A stretch of 64,000 bases of DNA from Pectobacterium zantedeschiae (lineage in GTDB: Bacteria > Pseudomonadota > Gammaproteobacteria > Enterobacterales > Enterobacteriaceae), in assembly GCF_004137795.1 (NCBI RefSeq), contig NZ_NWTM01000002.1:186001-250000 (forward strand). The letters are read 5' to 3'. The number at the start of each line of letters is the position of its first letter. The first letter of the stretch is position 1. The notes under the pieces were generated by a model. The model was not told where the DNA came from, searched no databases, and was given only the letters and a program-made list of their open reading frames with translations. The position numbers and the translations under genes are program-made. Below are positions 17,818 through 26,934 of this stretch, piece after piece.

Positions 17818-18432
17818 ATGTTTGCTGTTTTTCTGCAAGGCGCTCTATTAGGGGCGGCAATGATTCTGCCACTGGGTCCACAGAATGCATTCGTAATGAA
17901 TCAGGGAATTCGCCGACAGTATCACCTGATGGTGGCGCTGCTATGTGCTGTGAGTGACATGGTGTTGATTAGCGCGGGTATTTTTGGCGGTAGCGCGTTG
18001 CTCAGCCAGTCTTCGTTGTTATTGGGGGCAGTGACCTGGGGTGGTGTCGCATTTCTACTCTGGTTCGGCTGGGGGGCGATGAAAACGGCTTTCAGCAAGA
18101 ATATTGTGCTAGCCAGCGCTGACGTGATGAAGCAGAGCCGCTGGCGGATTATTGCCACTATGCTGGCTGTGACCTGGCTTAATCCCCATGTCTATCTGGA
18201 TACCTTTGTGGTGTTGGGGAGCCTGGGGAGCCAGTTTACGGATGATGATCGAAGCTGGTTTGCACTGGGCACGATAACGGCTTCCTTTACCTGGTTCTTT
18301 GCGCTGGCGTTATTGGCAGCCTGGCTGGCTCCGTGGCTGAATACACCGCGGGTACAGCGAGGTATCAACTTTTGTGTCGGTGTGGTGATGTGGGGAATTG
18401 CTTTGCAGTTAGCACGTCATGGCTGGCAATAA
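17818..18432 (+). CDS. argO: Arginine exporter ArgO (LysE family)
   Basis: A 204-residue inner-membrane exporter of L-arginine (E. coli ArgO 211). [19 protein letters not shown] near residue 15 is the LysE/ArgO signature, and five to six hydrophobic segments follow, including [19 protein letters not shown] near residue 120. GAGGAAAG upstream supports the ATG. In E. coli its transcription needs ArgP with arginine as co-effector; argP is present here at 19449-20342. Confidence 0.95.
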   Translation: MFAVFLQGALLGAAMILPLGPQNAFVMNQGIRRQYHLMVALLCAVSDMVLISAGIFGGSALLSQSSLLLGAVTWGGVAFLLWFGWGAMKTAFSKNIVLASADVMKQSRWRIIATMLAVTWLNPHVYLDTFVVLGSLGSQFTDDDRSWFALGTITASFTWFFALALLAAWLAPWLNTPRVQRGINFCVGVVMWGIALQLARHGWQ

Positions 18433-18609
18433 ATGACATCGTTTTACGCTACGTTTCAGAAATTCACCTATATTGTGTGGAGTCGGTAATACGTTATGTT
18501 GTCTGGTAAAAGATACCCTTCTTGTATCTTTCATTCTGGAACGTGCTGTGCTGAGGCAGTAAAAATCTGCTGAGCCACATGCGTGACGAAACATCAGTAA
18601 GGAGAGAGT

Positions 18610-19350
18610 GTGAAGCGAGGTATGATGAAGCTAAATGCACTGGCGCTGGCCGCCGCAGTAGGATTTGGCGGCGTGTCGATGGCTGTACAGGCTGCGGAAC
18701 TGCCGGATGGTCCGCATATCGTGACGTCGGGGACATCCAGCGTAGACGCGACACCAGATATTGCGCGTTTGGCAATTGAAGTGAGTGTGTCATCAAAGGA
18801 TGCGGCGGATGCGAAAAAGCAGGTTGATGCTCGCGTTGCACAATATTTTGATTTTCTGGGTAAAAATGGCATTGAGAAAAAAGACATTAATGCCGCTAAT
18901 TTACGTACGCAGCCAGAATATGACTATCTGAAAACAGGCGGTTCGGTGCTGAAAGGCTATCGTGCGGTGCGTCAGGTGGAAGTGACGCTGCGTCAGTTAG
19001 ATAAACTGAACGAACTGCTGGATGGTGCGCTGAAGTCGGGGCTGAATGAAATTCGCACGGTAGAATTAGGCGTTGCTAATCCAGAAACGTATCGTGACGA
19101 AGCGCGTAAGAAAGCCATCGAGCAGGCGACAAATCAGGCTGCTGCGCTGGCGCAGGGCTTCAACGCCAAACTGGGGCCGATCTACAGCGTTCGCTACCAT
19201 GTTGCCAACTATCAGCCTATGCCAATGGCCCGGATGTTTAAAGCGGCAGATGCGGCGGTGCAAAGTGAAGCGGCGCAAACCTATGAACAACAAACCATTC
19301 ACTTTGACGATCAGGTGGATGTCGTGTTTGAGTTGCAGCGCGCGCAATAA
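18610..19350 (+). CDS. yggE: SIMPL-domain periplasmic protein YggE
   Basis: A 246-residue exported protein with a Sec signal peptide ending VQAAE near residue 29 and a SIMPL domain (PF04402) over the rest. The ELPDGPHIVTSG start of the mature part, SANLRTQPEYDY-like region and C-terminal FDDQVDVVFEL follow E. coli YggE (246 aa), associated with oxidative-stress tolerance. GTG at 18610 has AAGGAG at a good distance; ATG codons at 18622 and 18625 are alternatives with poorer spacing. It keeps the E. coli position between argO and argP. Confidence 0.9.
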   Translation: MKRGMMKLNALALAAAVGFGGVSMAVQAAELPDGPHIVTSGTSSVDATPDIARLAIEVSVSSKDAADAKKQVDARVAQYFDFLGKNGIEKKDINAANLRTQPEYDYLKTGGSVLKGYRAVRQVEVTLRQLDKLNELLDGALKSGLNEIRTVELGVANPETYRDEARKKAIEQATNQAAALAQGFNAKLGPIYSVRYHVANYQPMPMARMFKAADAAVQSEAAQTYEQQTIHFDDQVDVVFELQRAQ

Positions 19351-19379
19351 ATAAGGGATGTGTTAGCGCGTTGTTCGTA

Positions 19380-19407
19380 CAACAGGCCTGCTCAGACAGG
19401 CCTGTTG
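19380..19407. terminator. Terminator between convergent yggE and argP
   Basis: CAACAGGCCTG-CTCAGA-CAGGCCTGTTG is a perfect 11-bp stem, followed on the plus strand by CTCTTTATC. It ends yggE and perhaps also argP. Confidence 0.7.
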
Positions 19408-19448
19408 CTCTTTATCACGATCGCGACGCCAGTATCATCTTCAGTACG

Positions 19449-20342
19449 TTACGATTGCCTCAGTACCTGATGGCCGTGTGAGAGCAGGGCATCTGTCACT
19501 TTCCTCATCATCCGACTCTCTGGTGCAAAGCGATGCCAGTAGAGCATCCGACGCTGAAACAGCCCCGGCGTCAGGTCGACTAATTCGTTGTTGGCGAGTT
19601 CTCTCTCGATTTGCAGATGCGGGATCATGCAGCAGGTCGTGCCCTGGCGGGCTAGCTGTACAAACGCTTCCGACGAATTCACGATATGGCAGGGAACGCT
19701 GCCCGGTGACAAATCAAAGTTCTGCTGTAAAAAAGCCTGATGCATATCGTCCAGATGGTCGAAGGCGACGGCGGGTGCGCGTAGCAGCGCCGAGCGCGTC
19801 ACGCCATTCGGGAAATAGCGAGCGGCAAAGGTGGGTGATGCGACAAACAGATAATCCAGTGCGCCCAGCTTATCCACCAGACAGCTTGGCAGCGGCTGAG
19901 ACTGAATACTCACCGCACCGACCACTTCACCCCGACGTAGCCTTTCCTGCGTGCGCGTTTCATCTTCTACCTGCAAATTAAGGCGAATCGGTGAATCTAC
20001 CAGCACCGGCTGTAACGCGGGCAGCAACCAGGTTGCCAAACTGTCGGCGTTCACCGCCAGCGATAGCAGCAGTGGAATATCGCTGTTAGTTTCATTTCCC
20101 AGCCACTCTTCTTCCAGCAACTCTACCTGATGAAGCAGAGCCAGGAGCTTCTGCCCTTGTTCCGTAGGGCGAGGGGGAATGGTTCTGACCAACAGCGGCT
20201 GGCCGAACAAGTTTTCTAACTGTTTGATACGCTGCGAAACGGCAGATTGGGTAATACACAATTTTTGGGCAGCGCGTTCAAAACCACGTTCGCGGATGAC
20301 GGCATCCAGAGCCTGAAGCGTTCGATAGTCCGGGCGTTTCAT
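19449..20342 (-). CDS. argP: LysR-type regulator ArgP (IciA)
   Basis: A 297-residue LysR regulator, the same length as E. coli ArgP. The start at 20342 gives [16 protein letters not shown] and the HTH with [21 protein letters not shown] at about residues 18-40; a longer frame from 20432 has no ribosome site. It senses lysine and arginine and activates argO, dapB and others. It is divergent from rpiA with 239 bp between them. Confidence 0.95.
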   Translation of the reverse strand: MKRPDYRTLQALDAVIRERGFERAAQKLCITQSAVSQRIKQLENLFGQPLLVRTIPPRPTEQGQKLLALLHQVELLEEEWLGNETNSDIPLLLSLAVNADSLATWLLPALQPVLVDSPIRLNLQVEDETRTQERLRRGEVVGAVSIQSQPLPSCLVDKLGALDYLFVASPTFAARYFPNGVTRSALLRAPAVAFDHLDDMHQAFLQQNFDLSPGSVPCHIVNSSEAFVQLARQGTTCCMIPHLQIERELANNELVDLTPGLFQRRMLYWHRFAPESRMMRKVTDALLSHGHQVLRQS

Positions 20343-20530
20343 GAAAGTCAAAATCCCCTGAATGAGTCTGTTTTTTTTCACTATGCCACATTTTGCTGAT
20401 TTGCCATGCAGAAATCTTATTTCGACTGTCATGTGAAATCACGATTCAGCACTGTGCGAGTGAAATTGCGTGTGTGAAATAATGCATCGATGGTGAGGCG
20501 AATTGCACGCTTTCCTCAACGCGCATGTTC

Positions 20531-20536
20531 TATAAT
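20531..20536 (+). promoter_or_regulatory. rpiA -10 box
   Basis: A perfect TATAAT lies 45 bp before the rpiA start. No convincing -35 hexamer is found at 16-18 bp, so activity may rely on an activator or an upstream element. Start of transcription would be near 20543. Confidence 0.5.
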
Positions 20537-20581
20537 ACGCACACGTTTTCGTATATCGATTCTACAGGCCAAAAGCAGATT

Positions 20582-21241
20582 ATGACGCAAGATGAACTGA
20601 AAAAAGCAGTGGGATGGGCAGCGCTTGACTACGTTCGCCCTGACACCATTGTGGGAGTAGGAACCGGATCGACGGCAGCACATTTTATTGATGCGCTGGG
20701 TTCGATAAAACATCAAATCAAAGGTGCGGTTTCCAGCTCGGATGCCTCAACGGAAAAATTGAAAAGTCTGGGTATCCCCGTCTTTGACGCCAATGAGGTC
20801 GATTCGCTGGATGTCTACGTCGATGGTGCCGATGAGATCAACGGCCATATGCAGATGATCAAAGGCGGTGGTGCGGCGTTAACGCGTGAGAAAATCATTT
20901 CGGCACTGTCACGCCAGTTCATTTGCATTGTTGATGCATCAAAGCAGGTGGATGTGCTAGGTAAATTCCCATTGCCGGTTGAAGTTATTCCGATGGCGCG
21001 GTCTTACGTGGCGCGTGAACTGGTGAAGCTGGGTGGTCAGCCTGAATATCGTCAGGGGGTGGTGACGGATAACGGCAACGTCATTTTGGACGTACACAAC
21101 CTGAATATCATGGATGCGGTTGCGGTAGAAAACCACATTAATGGTATCCCAGGTGTCGTGACCGTTGGGTTGTTTGCTAACCGCGGTGCGGATGTGGCGT
21201 TAGTCGGCACGGCTGATGGCGTAAAAACCGTCGTTAAATGA
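20582..21241 (+). CDS. rpiA: Ribose-5-phosphate isomerase A
   Basis: It interconverts ribose-5-phosphate and ribulose-5-phosphate in the pentose-phosphate pathway. 219 residues, as in E. coli. The start is ATG 20582 ([18 protein letters not shown]). The phosphate loop [12 protein letters not shown] begins near residue 25; Asp81 and Asp84 (DGADEI), Lys94 ([11 protein letters not shown]) and Glu103 are catalytic. The neighbouring yia pathway delivers D-xylulose-5-phosphate to the same cycle. Confidence 0.97.
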   Translation: MTQDELKKAVGWAALDYVRPDTIVGVGTGSTAAHFIDALGSIKHQIKGAVSSSDASTEKLKSLGIPVFDANEVDSLDVYVDGADEINGHMQMIKGGGAALTREKIISALSRQFICIVDASKQVDVLGKFPLPVEVIPMARSYVARELVKLGGQPEYRQGVVTDNGNVILDVHNLNIMDAVAVENHINGIPGVVTVGLFANRGADVALVGTADGVKTVVK

Positions 21242-21252
21242 GTGCATCATCG

Positions 21253-21288
21253 TTCTGACGTGGTTGACGTCCACGTCAGAAATTTTTT
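21253..21288 (+). terminator. Rho-independent terminator after rpiA
   Basis: TTCTGACGTGG-N7-CCACGTCAGAA is a perfect 11-bp stem followed by ATTTTTT. It starts 12 nt after the rpiA stop. The remaining 247 bp to serA are AT-rich and show no further clear element. Confidence 0.93.
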
Positions 21289-21535
21289 AGCTAAAAAAAT
21301 CTATTTAGTTAACAGCTCATTTTTGGTACTTAATATCACATTTTCTTATTTTGTTTATCGCCGATATGGCGATGCACATCTTTGGCAATATTTTTTGCCG
21401 TAAATCAGGTGCGCTTCTCTGTGGCGCGATTCGGGCGAAGCAATCGTTTGTATTGCTGACTGCGTAATTTTTGTTATGTTGGCAGAGGCTATTTAGCACT
21501 CTGTCACATTTGAAGTCTGAAAATAAGGTCGGGAA

Positions 21536-22768
21536 ATGGCAAAGGTATCACTGGAAAAAGACAAGATTAAGTTTCTGTTAGTGGAAGGCGTGCATCAGAG
21601 CGCGCTGGATAACCTGCGTGCAGCGGGTTACACCAACATCGAGTTCCACAAAGGCGCGCTGGATCCTGAAGCATTAAAAGCTTCTATCCGCGATGCGCAT
21701 TTTGTGGGTATCCGCTCGCGTACCCATCTGACAGAAGAGATTTTTGCTGCTGCGGAAAAACTGATCGCGGTAGGGTGTTTCTGTATCGGGACTAATCAGG
21801 TTGAACTGTCGGCCGCGACCAAACGCGGTATCCCAGTGTTTAATGCACCTTTTTCCAATACCCGATCTGTGGCAGAAATGGTGATCGGCGAAATGTTGCT
21901 GATGCTGCGTGGTATCCCAGCGGCGAACGCGAAAGCACACCGTGGTATTTGGCACAAACTGGCTGTGGGATCGTTTGAAGCTCGCGGCAAAAAGCTCGGG
22001 ATCATCGGCTACGGCCATATTGGTATGCAGTTGGGTATTTTGGCTGAAAGCCTGGGTATGCACGTTTACTTCTATGATATCGAAAGTAAATTGCCGCTGG
22101 GCAATGCTCAACAGGTGCGCCACCTGTCTGATTTGCTGAATATGAGCGACGTGGTGAGCCTGCACGTGCCGGAAAATGAAAGCACGCAGGATATGATGGG
22201 CGCGGAAGAACTGGCGCTGATGAAGCCGGGTGCAATTCTGATTAATGCCGCTCGCGGTACGGTGGTTGATATTCCTGCACTGTGCGAAGCGTTGAGCAGC
22301 AAGCATCTGTCCGGTGCGGCAATTGACGTATTCCCACAGGAACCGGCAACCAACAGCGATCCTTTCCTGTCGCCGCTGTGTGAGTTTGACAACGTGCTGC
22401 TGACGCCACATATCGGCGGATCCACGCAGGAAGCACAGGAAAATATCGGTGATGAAGTCGCTGGAAAACTGGCGAAATATTCAGATAACGGTTCTACGCT
22501 GTCTGCGGTGAATTTCCCGGAAGTGTCATTGCCTGTTCATGGCGCACGCGCGAGCCGTCTGCTGCACATCCATGAAAATCGTCCTGGTATTATTACCAAA
22601 ATTAACCAGATCTTTGCTGAGCAGGGCATTAACATCGCCGCCCAGTATCTGCAAACGACACCGGAAATTGGTTATGTGGTGATTGACGTCGAAACCGACG
22701 GTGCGCAAACGGCACTGCAATTAATGAAGGCGATTCCAGGCACCATTCGTGCCCGTCTGCTGTTCTGA
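21536..22768 (+). CDS. serA: D-3-phosphoglycerate dehydrogenase
   Basis: It oxidises 3-phosphoglycerate to 3-phosphohydroxypyruvate, the committed step of serine synthesis; serine inhibits it through the ACT domain. 410 residues, as in E. coli. The NAD fold shows GIIGYGHIGMQLG near residue 155, catalytic Arg in NAARGTVVD near 240 and His in LTPHIGGSTQEAQ near 292. The C-terminal ACT domain starts near 339 (LLHIHENRPGIITKIN). AGGTCGGG precedes the ATG. Confidence 0.97.
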   Translation: MAKVSLEKDKIKFLLVEGVHQSALDNLRAAGYTNIEFHKGALDPEALKASIRDAHFVGIRSRTHLTEEIFAAAEKLIAVGCFCIGTNQVELSAATKRGIPVFNAPFSNTRSVAEMVIGEMLLMLRGIPAANAKAHRGIWHKLAVGSFEARGKKLGIIGYGHIGMQLGILAESLGMHVYFYDIESKLPLGNAQQVRHLSDLLNMSDVVSLHVPENESTQDMMGAEELALMKPGAILINAARGTVVDIPALCEALSSKHLSGAAIDVFPQEPATNSDPFLSPLCEFDNVLLTPHIGGSTQEAQENIGDEVAGKLAKYSDNGSTLSAVNFPEVSLPVHGARASRLLHIHENRPGIITKINQIFAEQGINIAAQYLQTTPEIGYVVIDVETDGAQTALQLMKAIPGTIRARLLF

Positions 22769-22804
22769 TGTCTGATTGAACAGTGAGTGAATTGCTCTGT
22801 AAAT

Positions 22805-22828
22805 AATCAGCCCCGAAAGGGGCTGATT
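22805..22828. terminator. Bidirectional terminator between serA and the oxidoreductase gene
   Basis: AATCAGCCCC-GAAA-GGGGCTGATT is a perfect 10-bp stem with a stable tetraloop between two convergent genes. The minus strand continues with TTATTTAC; the plus strand has GCGTTATT. Confidence 0.8.
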
Positions 22829-22834
22829 GCGTTA

Positions 22835-23836
22835 TTAAAGCGCGATAACGATCTTGCCGCGCATGTGCCCTTCCAGCACTTTATCGTGAGCCTGCTTCAA
22901 CGTTTCTACCGTTAACCCTTGTAGCGTTTCGCTAGCGGTACCCTGAAGTTTTCCTGCATCAACCAACTGCGCGACTTCGTGCAAAATGTTCCCCTGTTCC
23001 GCAATATCTGGCGTGGTGAACATGCTGCGAGTAAACATGAGTTCCCAATGTAGCGCTGCACTTTTGAGTTTTAGCGCCGTTTGGTCGAGCGGGTTTTTGT
23101 TTTCCACGATGGTACAGATGTGTCCCATTGGCGCGATCAGCTTACTAATGGCATCCCAGTGGCCGTCGGTGTCGTTCAGGCAGAAAATATAATCGACCTG
23201 CTTGATTCCTTCCTTTGCCAGTTCCTCGACCAGATTGCGGTAATTCACGACCTTATGTGCGCCGCGCTGGCGGCACCACTCCGCCGAATCCGGCTGCGAC
23301 GCGGTGGCGATGATGTTCACCGAGCTGCGTAATGCCGCCAGAGAAATTGCGAGGGAGCCTACGCCGCCCGCGCCGCCGATAATCAGCAGTGTTTTCTCGC
23401 TATCCGCCTGCTGTATTTTCAGGTGCTCGAACAACCCTTCCCATGCGGTCAGCGCCGTGAGCGGTAGTGCAGCCGCAGCCGGCCAATCCAGAGATACGGG
23501 CTTGCGTGCCACGATACGTGAATCGATCAACTGATGTGTGGTATTGCTGCCGGGGCGTGTGATATCGCCTGCGTACCAGACTTCATCGCCTACCTGAAGG
23601 TGGCTAACGGCGCTGCCGGTTTTCAGCACAATACCGCTGGCATCCCAGCCGAGAATTCTTGGCTGCTGTAACCCATTTTGACGCAATCCGGCATGAACCT
23701 TGGTATCCACCGGGTTAACGGAAATAGCTTGTACGCCGATCAACAAATCGTATTCACCGGGCTCAGGGATGTCCTGCGTGATGGCGATGAAATTCTCTGG
23801 CTGTTGTGGATCAACGGCTATTGCATGAGCGGTCAT
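22835..23836 (-). CDS. Zinc-type alcohol dehydrogenase-like oxidoreductase (MDR superfamily)
   Basis: A 333-residue medium-chain reductase. The nucleotide-binding motif IIGGAGGVGSLAISLA is near residue 155; ILGWDASGIVLKTG near 60 belongs to the quinone-oxidoreductase branch. The structural zinc cysteine cluster is absent, so it is probably an NADPH-dependent, zinc-free reductase of quinones or enones. ATG 23836 has GAGG upstream; the longer frame to 23953 overlaps the LysR gene and is unlikely. It is divergent from that regulator, its probable controller. Confidence 0.85.
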   Translation of the reverse strand: MTAHAIAVDPQQPENFIAITQDIPEPGEYDLLIGVQAISVNPVDTKVHAGLRQNGLQQPRILGWDASGIVLKTGSAVSHLQVGDEVWYAGDITRPGSNTTHQLIDSRIVARKPVSLDWPAAAALPLTALTAWEGLFEHLKIQQADSEKTLLIIGGAGGVGSLAISLAALRSSVNIIATASQPDSAEWCRQRGAHKVVNYRNLVEELAKEGIKQVDYIFCLNDTDGHWDAISKLIAPMGHICTIVENKNPLDQTALKLKSAALHWELMFTRSMFTTPDIAEQGNILHEVAQLVDAGKLQGTASETLQGLTVETLKQAHDKVLEGHMRGKIVIAL

Positions 23837-23952
23837 AGTGTTTTCCTCATTATTTTCAGAATGCGGTCTTGTGAATAGAGCAAAGTGTAGAACACGGAGA
23901 TAGGACTGATAAGATGGACAATAAATAATGAAGTGTTCGTCTATGGTGAACA

Positions 23953-24861
23953 ATGATGTTTAAACAATTGCAGGATATGGCGCTGTTTGCGCTGGTGGCC
24001 GAGTGCGGCAGCTTTACACAGGCGGCGCGAAAAGCCGGGCTGGCAAAGTCCAGCCTGAGTCTGCGTATTAGCCAGCTCGAACAGCAGATTGGCCTGCGAC
24101 TGCTTAACCGAACGACGCGCCAGCTAAATCTGACGTTTGCTGGTGAACGTTATCTGATTCACTGTCAGGAGATGCTGCAAGCCAGTGAACGTGCCGATCT
24201 CGCCGTACAGCACTTGCGTGATAATCCGAGCGGGCGGCTACGCATTACCAGCCCGGCAGGATTAGGTTCTACGCTGCTTGCACAGCTCACCGCCGAATTT
24301 CAGCAGCGCTTTCCGGCGGTGTCGCTGGATGTTCTGATTTCAGATGCGGTAACCGATCTGGTACAGGAAGGTTTTGATGTCGCTTTTCGTACTGGTAAAC
24401 CGCACGATTCTTCGCTTATTGGACGTTCGCTTGGGCAGACTCCGCGATATTTGCTGGCATCGCCTGACTATCTTGCACGGCATCCGGCATTGCTTCATCC
24501 ACAGCAGCTCCAGCAACATCGCTGCATTGCGCATCATGCCTGGACAGAGTGGCTCCTTCACCGCGGTTCAGAGTTCTATCGTTGGTTACTGCCTGAAGCG
24601 CATATTACGGATAACCTGCTTTATGCCCGCGAGTGCGCTATTGCGGGCGCAGGGATTACGCTATTGCCGGATTTTCTCTGCCGCGATGAGGCCGTTTCTG
24701 GCAAGTTGGTCAGGGTCTTGCCGGATTGGCAGGCAGAAGCCAATGAGCTTTATCTGGTGTACCCCAGCCGCAAGTTAAATTCGCCAGCTTTAGCGTGTTT
24801 TATCGACTTCGTTTTACAGCATCGTGCGTTGGATGATTACTCAATACTTTTGAAAAAGTAA
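23953..24861 (+). CDS. LysR-family transcriptional regulator
   Basis: A 302-residue LysR protein. The HTH (FALVAECGSFTQAARKAGLAKSSLS in the first 40 residues, split by the usual turn) is followed by RISQLEQQIGLRLLNRTTRQL, typical of the DsdC/YafC-like subgroup, and a substrate-binding domain. It is divergent from the MDR oxidoreductase gene with 116 bp between starts, the standard arrangement for a local LysR regulator. The effector is unknown. Confidence 0.88.
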   Translation: MMFKQLQDMALFALVAECGSFTQAARKAGLAKSSLSLRISQLEQQIGLRLLNRTTRQLNLTFAGERYLIHCQEMLQASERADLAVQHLRDNPSGRLRITSPAGLGSTLLAQLTAEFQQRFPAVSLDVLISDAVTDLVQEGFDVAFRTGKPHDSSLIGRSLGQTPRYLLASPDYLARHPALLHPQQLQQHRCIAHHAWTEWLLHRGSEFYRWLLPEAHITDNLLYARECAIAGAGITLLPDFLCRDEAVSGKLVRVLPDWQAEANELYLVYPSRKLNSPALACFIDFVLQHRALDDYSILLKK

Positions 24862-24950
24862 CAGTGATATATTGCGCAGAGATTTTTGTTTCATTTTTAT
24901 GTTCAATTATAAATTTTTATTGAAACGTGATTTCTGTCAACTTATTTTAG

Positions 24951-24978
24951 ATACGTTTTAGACTTGGAATGCCGATAA
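24951..24978 (+). promoter_or_regulatory. Sigma-28 (FliA)-type promoter of the chemoreceptor gene
   Basis: GCCGATAA at 24971-24978 is a perfect sigma-28 -10 element. ATACGTTT at 24951-24958 is a partial match (5 of 8) to the TAAAGTTT -35 element, with a 12-bp spacer. Transcription would start near 24985 and leave a leader of about 120 nt before the MCP start. Confidence 0.65.
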
Positions 24979-25107
24979 CAATCTTGGTTCCTTTTGACTT
25001 TTTATGAAAGGCGTGTCCTGCGTGGCGTTGTTGTCACGGTGATATTCGGGCTCTGTCACACTGATTAGTGATAGAGATAATGTATACCAGTGATGGTGAA
25101 AATGAGA

Positions 25108-26820
25108 ATGCAATCGATGTCTGTTCAAAAAGAGAAGTTGAGTTACATCAACAATATACGTCTCGTATCGTTATTTATTACTCTTTTTTCAATTATCCTG
25201 ATTCTCTTTGCGCTTTCTATTGGCACAGCGAGCTATTTCTTAAAGCAGAGTAATGATTCACTGGATAAGGCTAATGAGCTGTCTGATATTCGGGCTGGTG
25301 TCAGCAGTAGCCTCGATCAGTTACGTGTTGCCAGATTACTGCTTATTCAGGCGGGTGCGGCGAACCGTATTAGCGATCATGAGGTATTTAAAGCGGCTTC
25401 AGATCAGGCTGCTGGTCGAGTCAGAGCCTCACAGAAACGCCTTGATGAATATCTCGCGCGTCCAGACAGACTGGAGAGTGAAAAGGCCTTGGACGACGAT
25501 ATCCTCAAGGCTTATAACAACTATCGTGATAATGCGATTGCTGTGATGCAGAAAGCCACGAGTGATGGTGAATTTGAAGATCTGGTGTCGTTGGAAAGTA
25601 CGCTGGCGCGCACGCTAGATGAAGCGTTTAGCGTTCCAGTGCGTAAAAAAGTGACTGAGCTGACAAAAGCTGCACAGGATATCAATCTGCGGGCGGAACA
25701 GAACGCTCAACTGGGATACTGGATGATGGCAGGTTCGTTTGCGTTATCCATCATTATGGCAATCATGGCGTACATCATGGTGCGCAATGTGATCCTTGCG
25801 CCAATCAATAGACTGGTTGAGCGTATTCAGAAAATTGCAGCGGGTGACCTGACACTGCCGCCCATGGCGATGGGGCGTAATGAGATCGGTATTCTGGGCA
25901 CGAACATCCAGAATATGCAGGCAGAATTGACAGATACGGTGACGATCGTGCGTGAAGGCGCGGATTCGATCTATCAAGGATCGTCAGAAATTACAGCGGG
26001 CAACGTCGATCTCTCTTCGCGCACTGAGCAGCAGGCCGCCGCTCTGGAAGAAACCGCCGCGAGCATGGAACAGCTGACCGCAACCGTGAAACAGAACTCT
26101 GACAATGCTCATCACGCCAGCCAGTTGGCAAAAAATGCCTCTGAAAAAGCGGAGAAGGGCGGACAAATTGTGCAAGGCGTGGTGGACACCATGCAGGATA
26201 TTTCCACTAGCTCAAAACGTATTTCCGAGATCACGTCCGTGATTAACAGCATCGCCTTCCAGACCAATATTCTGGCGCTGAACGCCGCAGTAGAAGCGGC
26301 GCGGGCAGGCGAACAAGGGCGTGGTTTTGCCGTCGTAGCGGGTGAAGTTCGCAATCTGGCGCAACGTAGTGCGCAGGCGGCGAAAGAAATCGAAACGCTG
26401 ATTGGCGAATCAGGCAGGCTGGTGGATACCGGCTCTGGGCTGGTGGCGCAAGCTGGCACAACGATGGGCGAGATTGTTCGTGCGGTCGTCAGCGTGACTG
26501 ACATCATGGGGGAAATTGCTTCCGCTTCTGATGAGCAGAGCCGTGGCATCGGACAAGTGAGTCAGGCCGTGTCTGAAATGGATAGTGCAACGCAGCAAAA
26601 TGCGGCATTAGTACAGGAAGCATCGGCAGCAGCAGTTTCACTTGAAGAACAGGCGGCGCGTTTGACGCAGGCTGTTGCGGTATTCAAACTGTCCGGTGTG
26701 GTCCAGCAAGTGAGATCGTCATTGCCAAAAGCTGCGCCTCAGCCGCGCTTAGCGCCTGCGATGGCAATCGCCGGAGCCAGCAAAAAAGGCAGCGATAATC
26801 AAAACTGGGAAACGTTCTGA
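25108..26820 (+). CDS. Methyl-accepting chemotaxis protein
   Basis: A chemoreceptor of about 570 residues. Membrane segments at about 18-41 and 204-227 flank a mostly helical periplasmic ligand domain, then HAMP ([19 protein letters not shown]) and the cytoplasmic signalling hairpin with tip [20 protein letters not shown]. The last five residues, NWETF, are the docking site for CheR and CheB, so it is a high-abundance type receptor. The start is ambiguous: 25108 has GGTGA eight bases upstream, but GTG 25090 and ATG 25093, 25102 and 25117 are in frame. The ligand cannot be inferred. Confidence 0.92.
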   Translation: MQSMSVQKEKLSYINNIRLVSLFITLFSIILILFALSIGTASYFLKQSNDSLDKANELSDIRAGVSSSLDQLRVARLLLIQAGAANRISDHEVFKAASDQAAGRVRASQKRLDEYLARPDRLESEKALDDDILKAYNNYRDNAIAVMQKATSDGEFEDLVSLESTLARTLDEAFSVPVRKKVTELTKAAQDINLRAEQNAQLGYWMMAGSFALSIIMAIMAYIMVRNVILAPINRLVERIQKIAAGDLTLPPMAMGRNEIGILGTNIQNMQAELTDTVTIVREGADSIYQGSSEITAGNVDLSSRTEQQAAALEETAASMEQLTATVKQNSDNAHHASQLAKNASEKAEKGGQIVQGVVDTMQDISTSSKRISEITSVINSIAFQTNILALNAAVEAARAGEQGRGFAVVAGEVRNLAQRSAQAAKEIETLIGESGRLVDTGSGLVAQAGTTMGEIVRAVVSVTDIMGEIASASDEQSRGIGQVSQAVSEMDSATQQNAALVQEASAAAVSLEEQAARLTQAVAVFKLSGVVQQVRSSLPKAAPQPRLAPAMAIAGASKKGSDNQNWETF

Positions 26821-26887
26821 TTCCCTCAAGTAAGTGAGCGAAGCCAACACCTCTGCAACTTGAAGTATGACGTGTATGACTGGAAAA

Positions 26888-26912
26888 AAATGGCCCGCAT
26901 TGCGGGCCATTT
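26888..26912. terminator. Bidirectional terminator between the MCP gene and ettA
   Basis: AAATGGCCCGC-ATT-GCGGGCCATTT is a perfect 11-bp stem. A run of seven A on its left gives a T tract for minus-strand ettA transcripts, and TTTGTTT follows on the plus strand. Confidence 0.88.
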
Positions 26913-26934
26913 GTTTATGACGTTTGATGACGGC

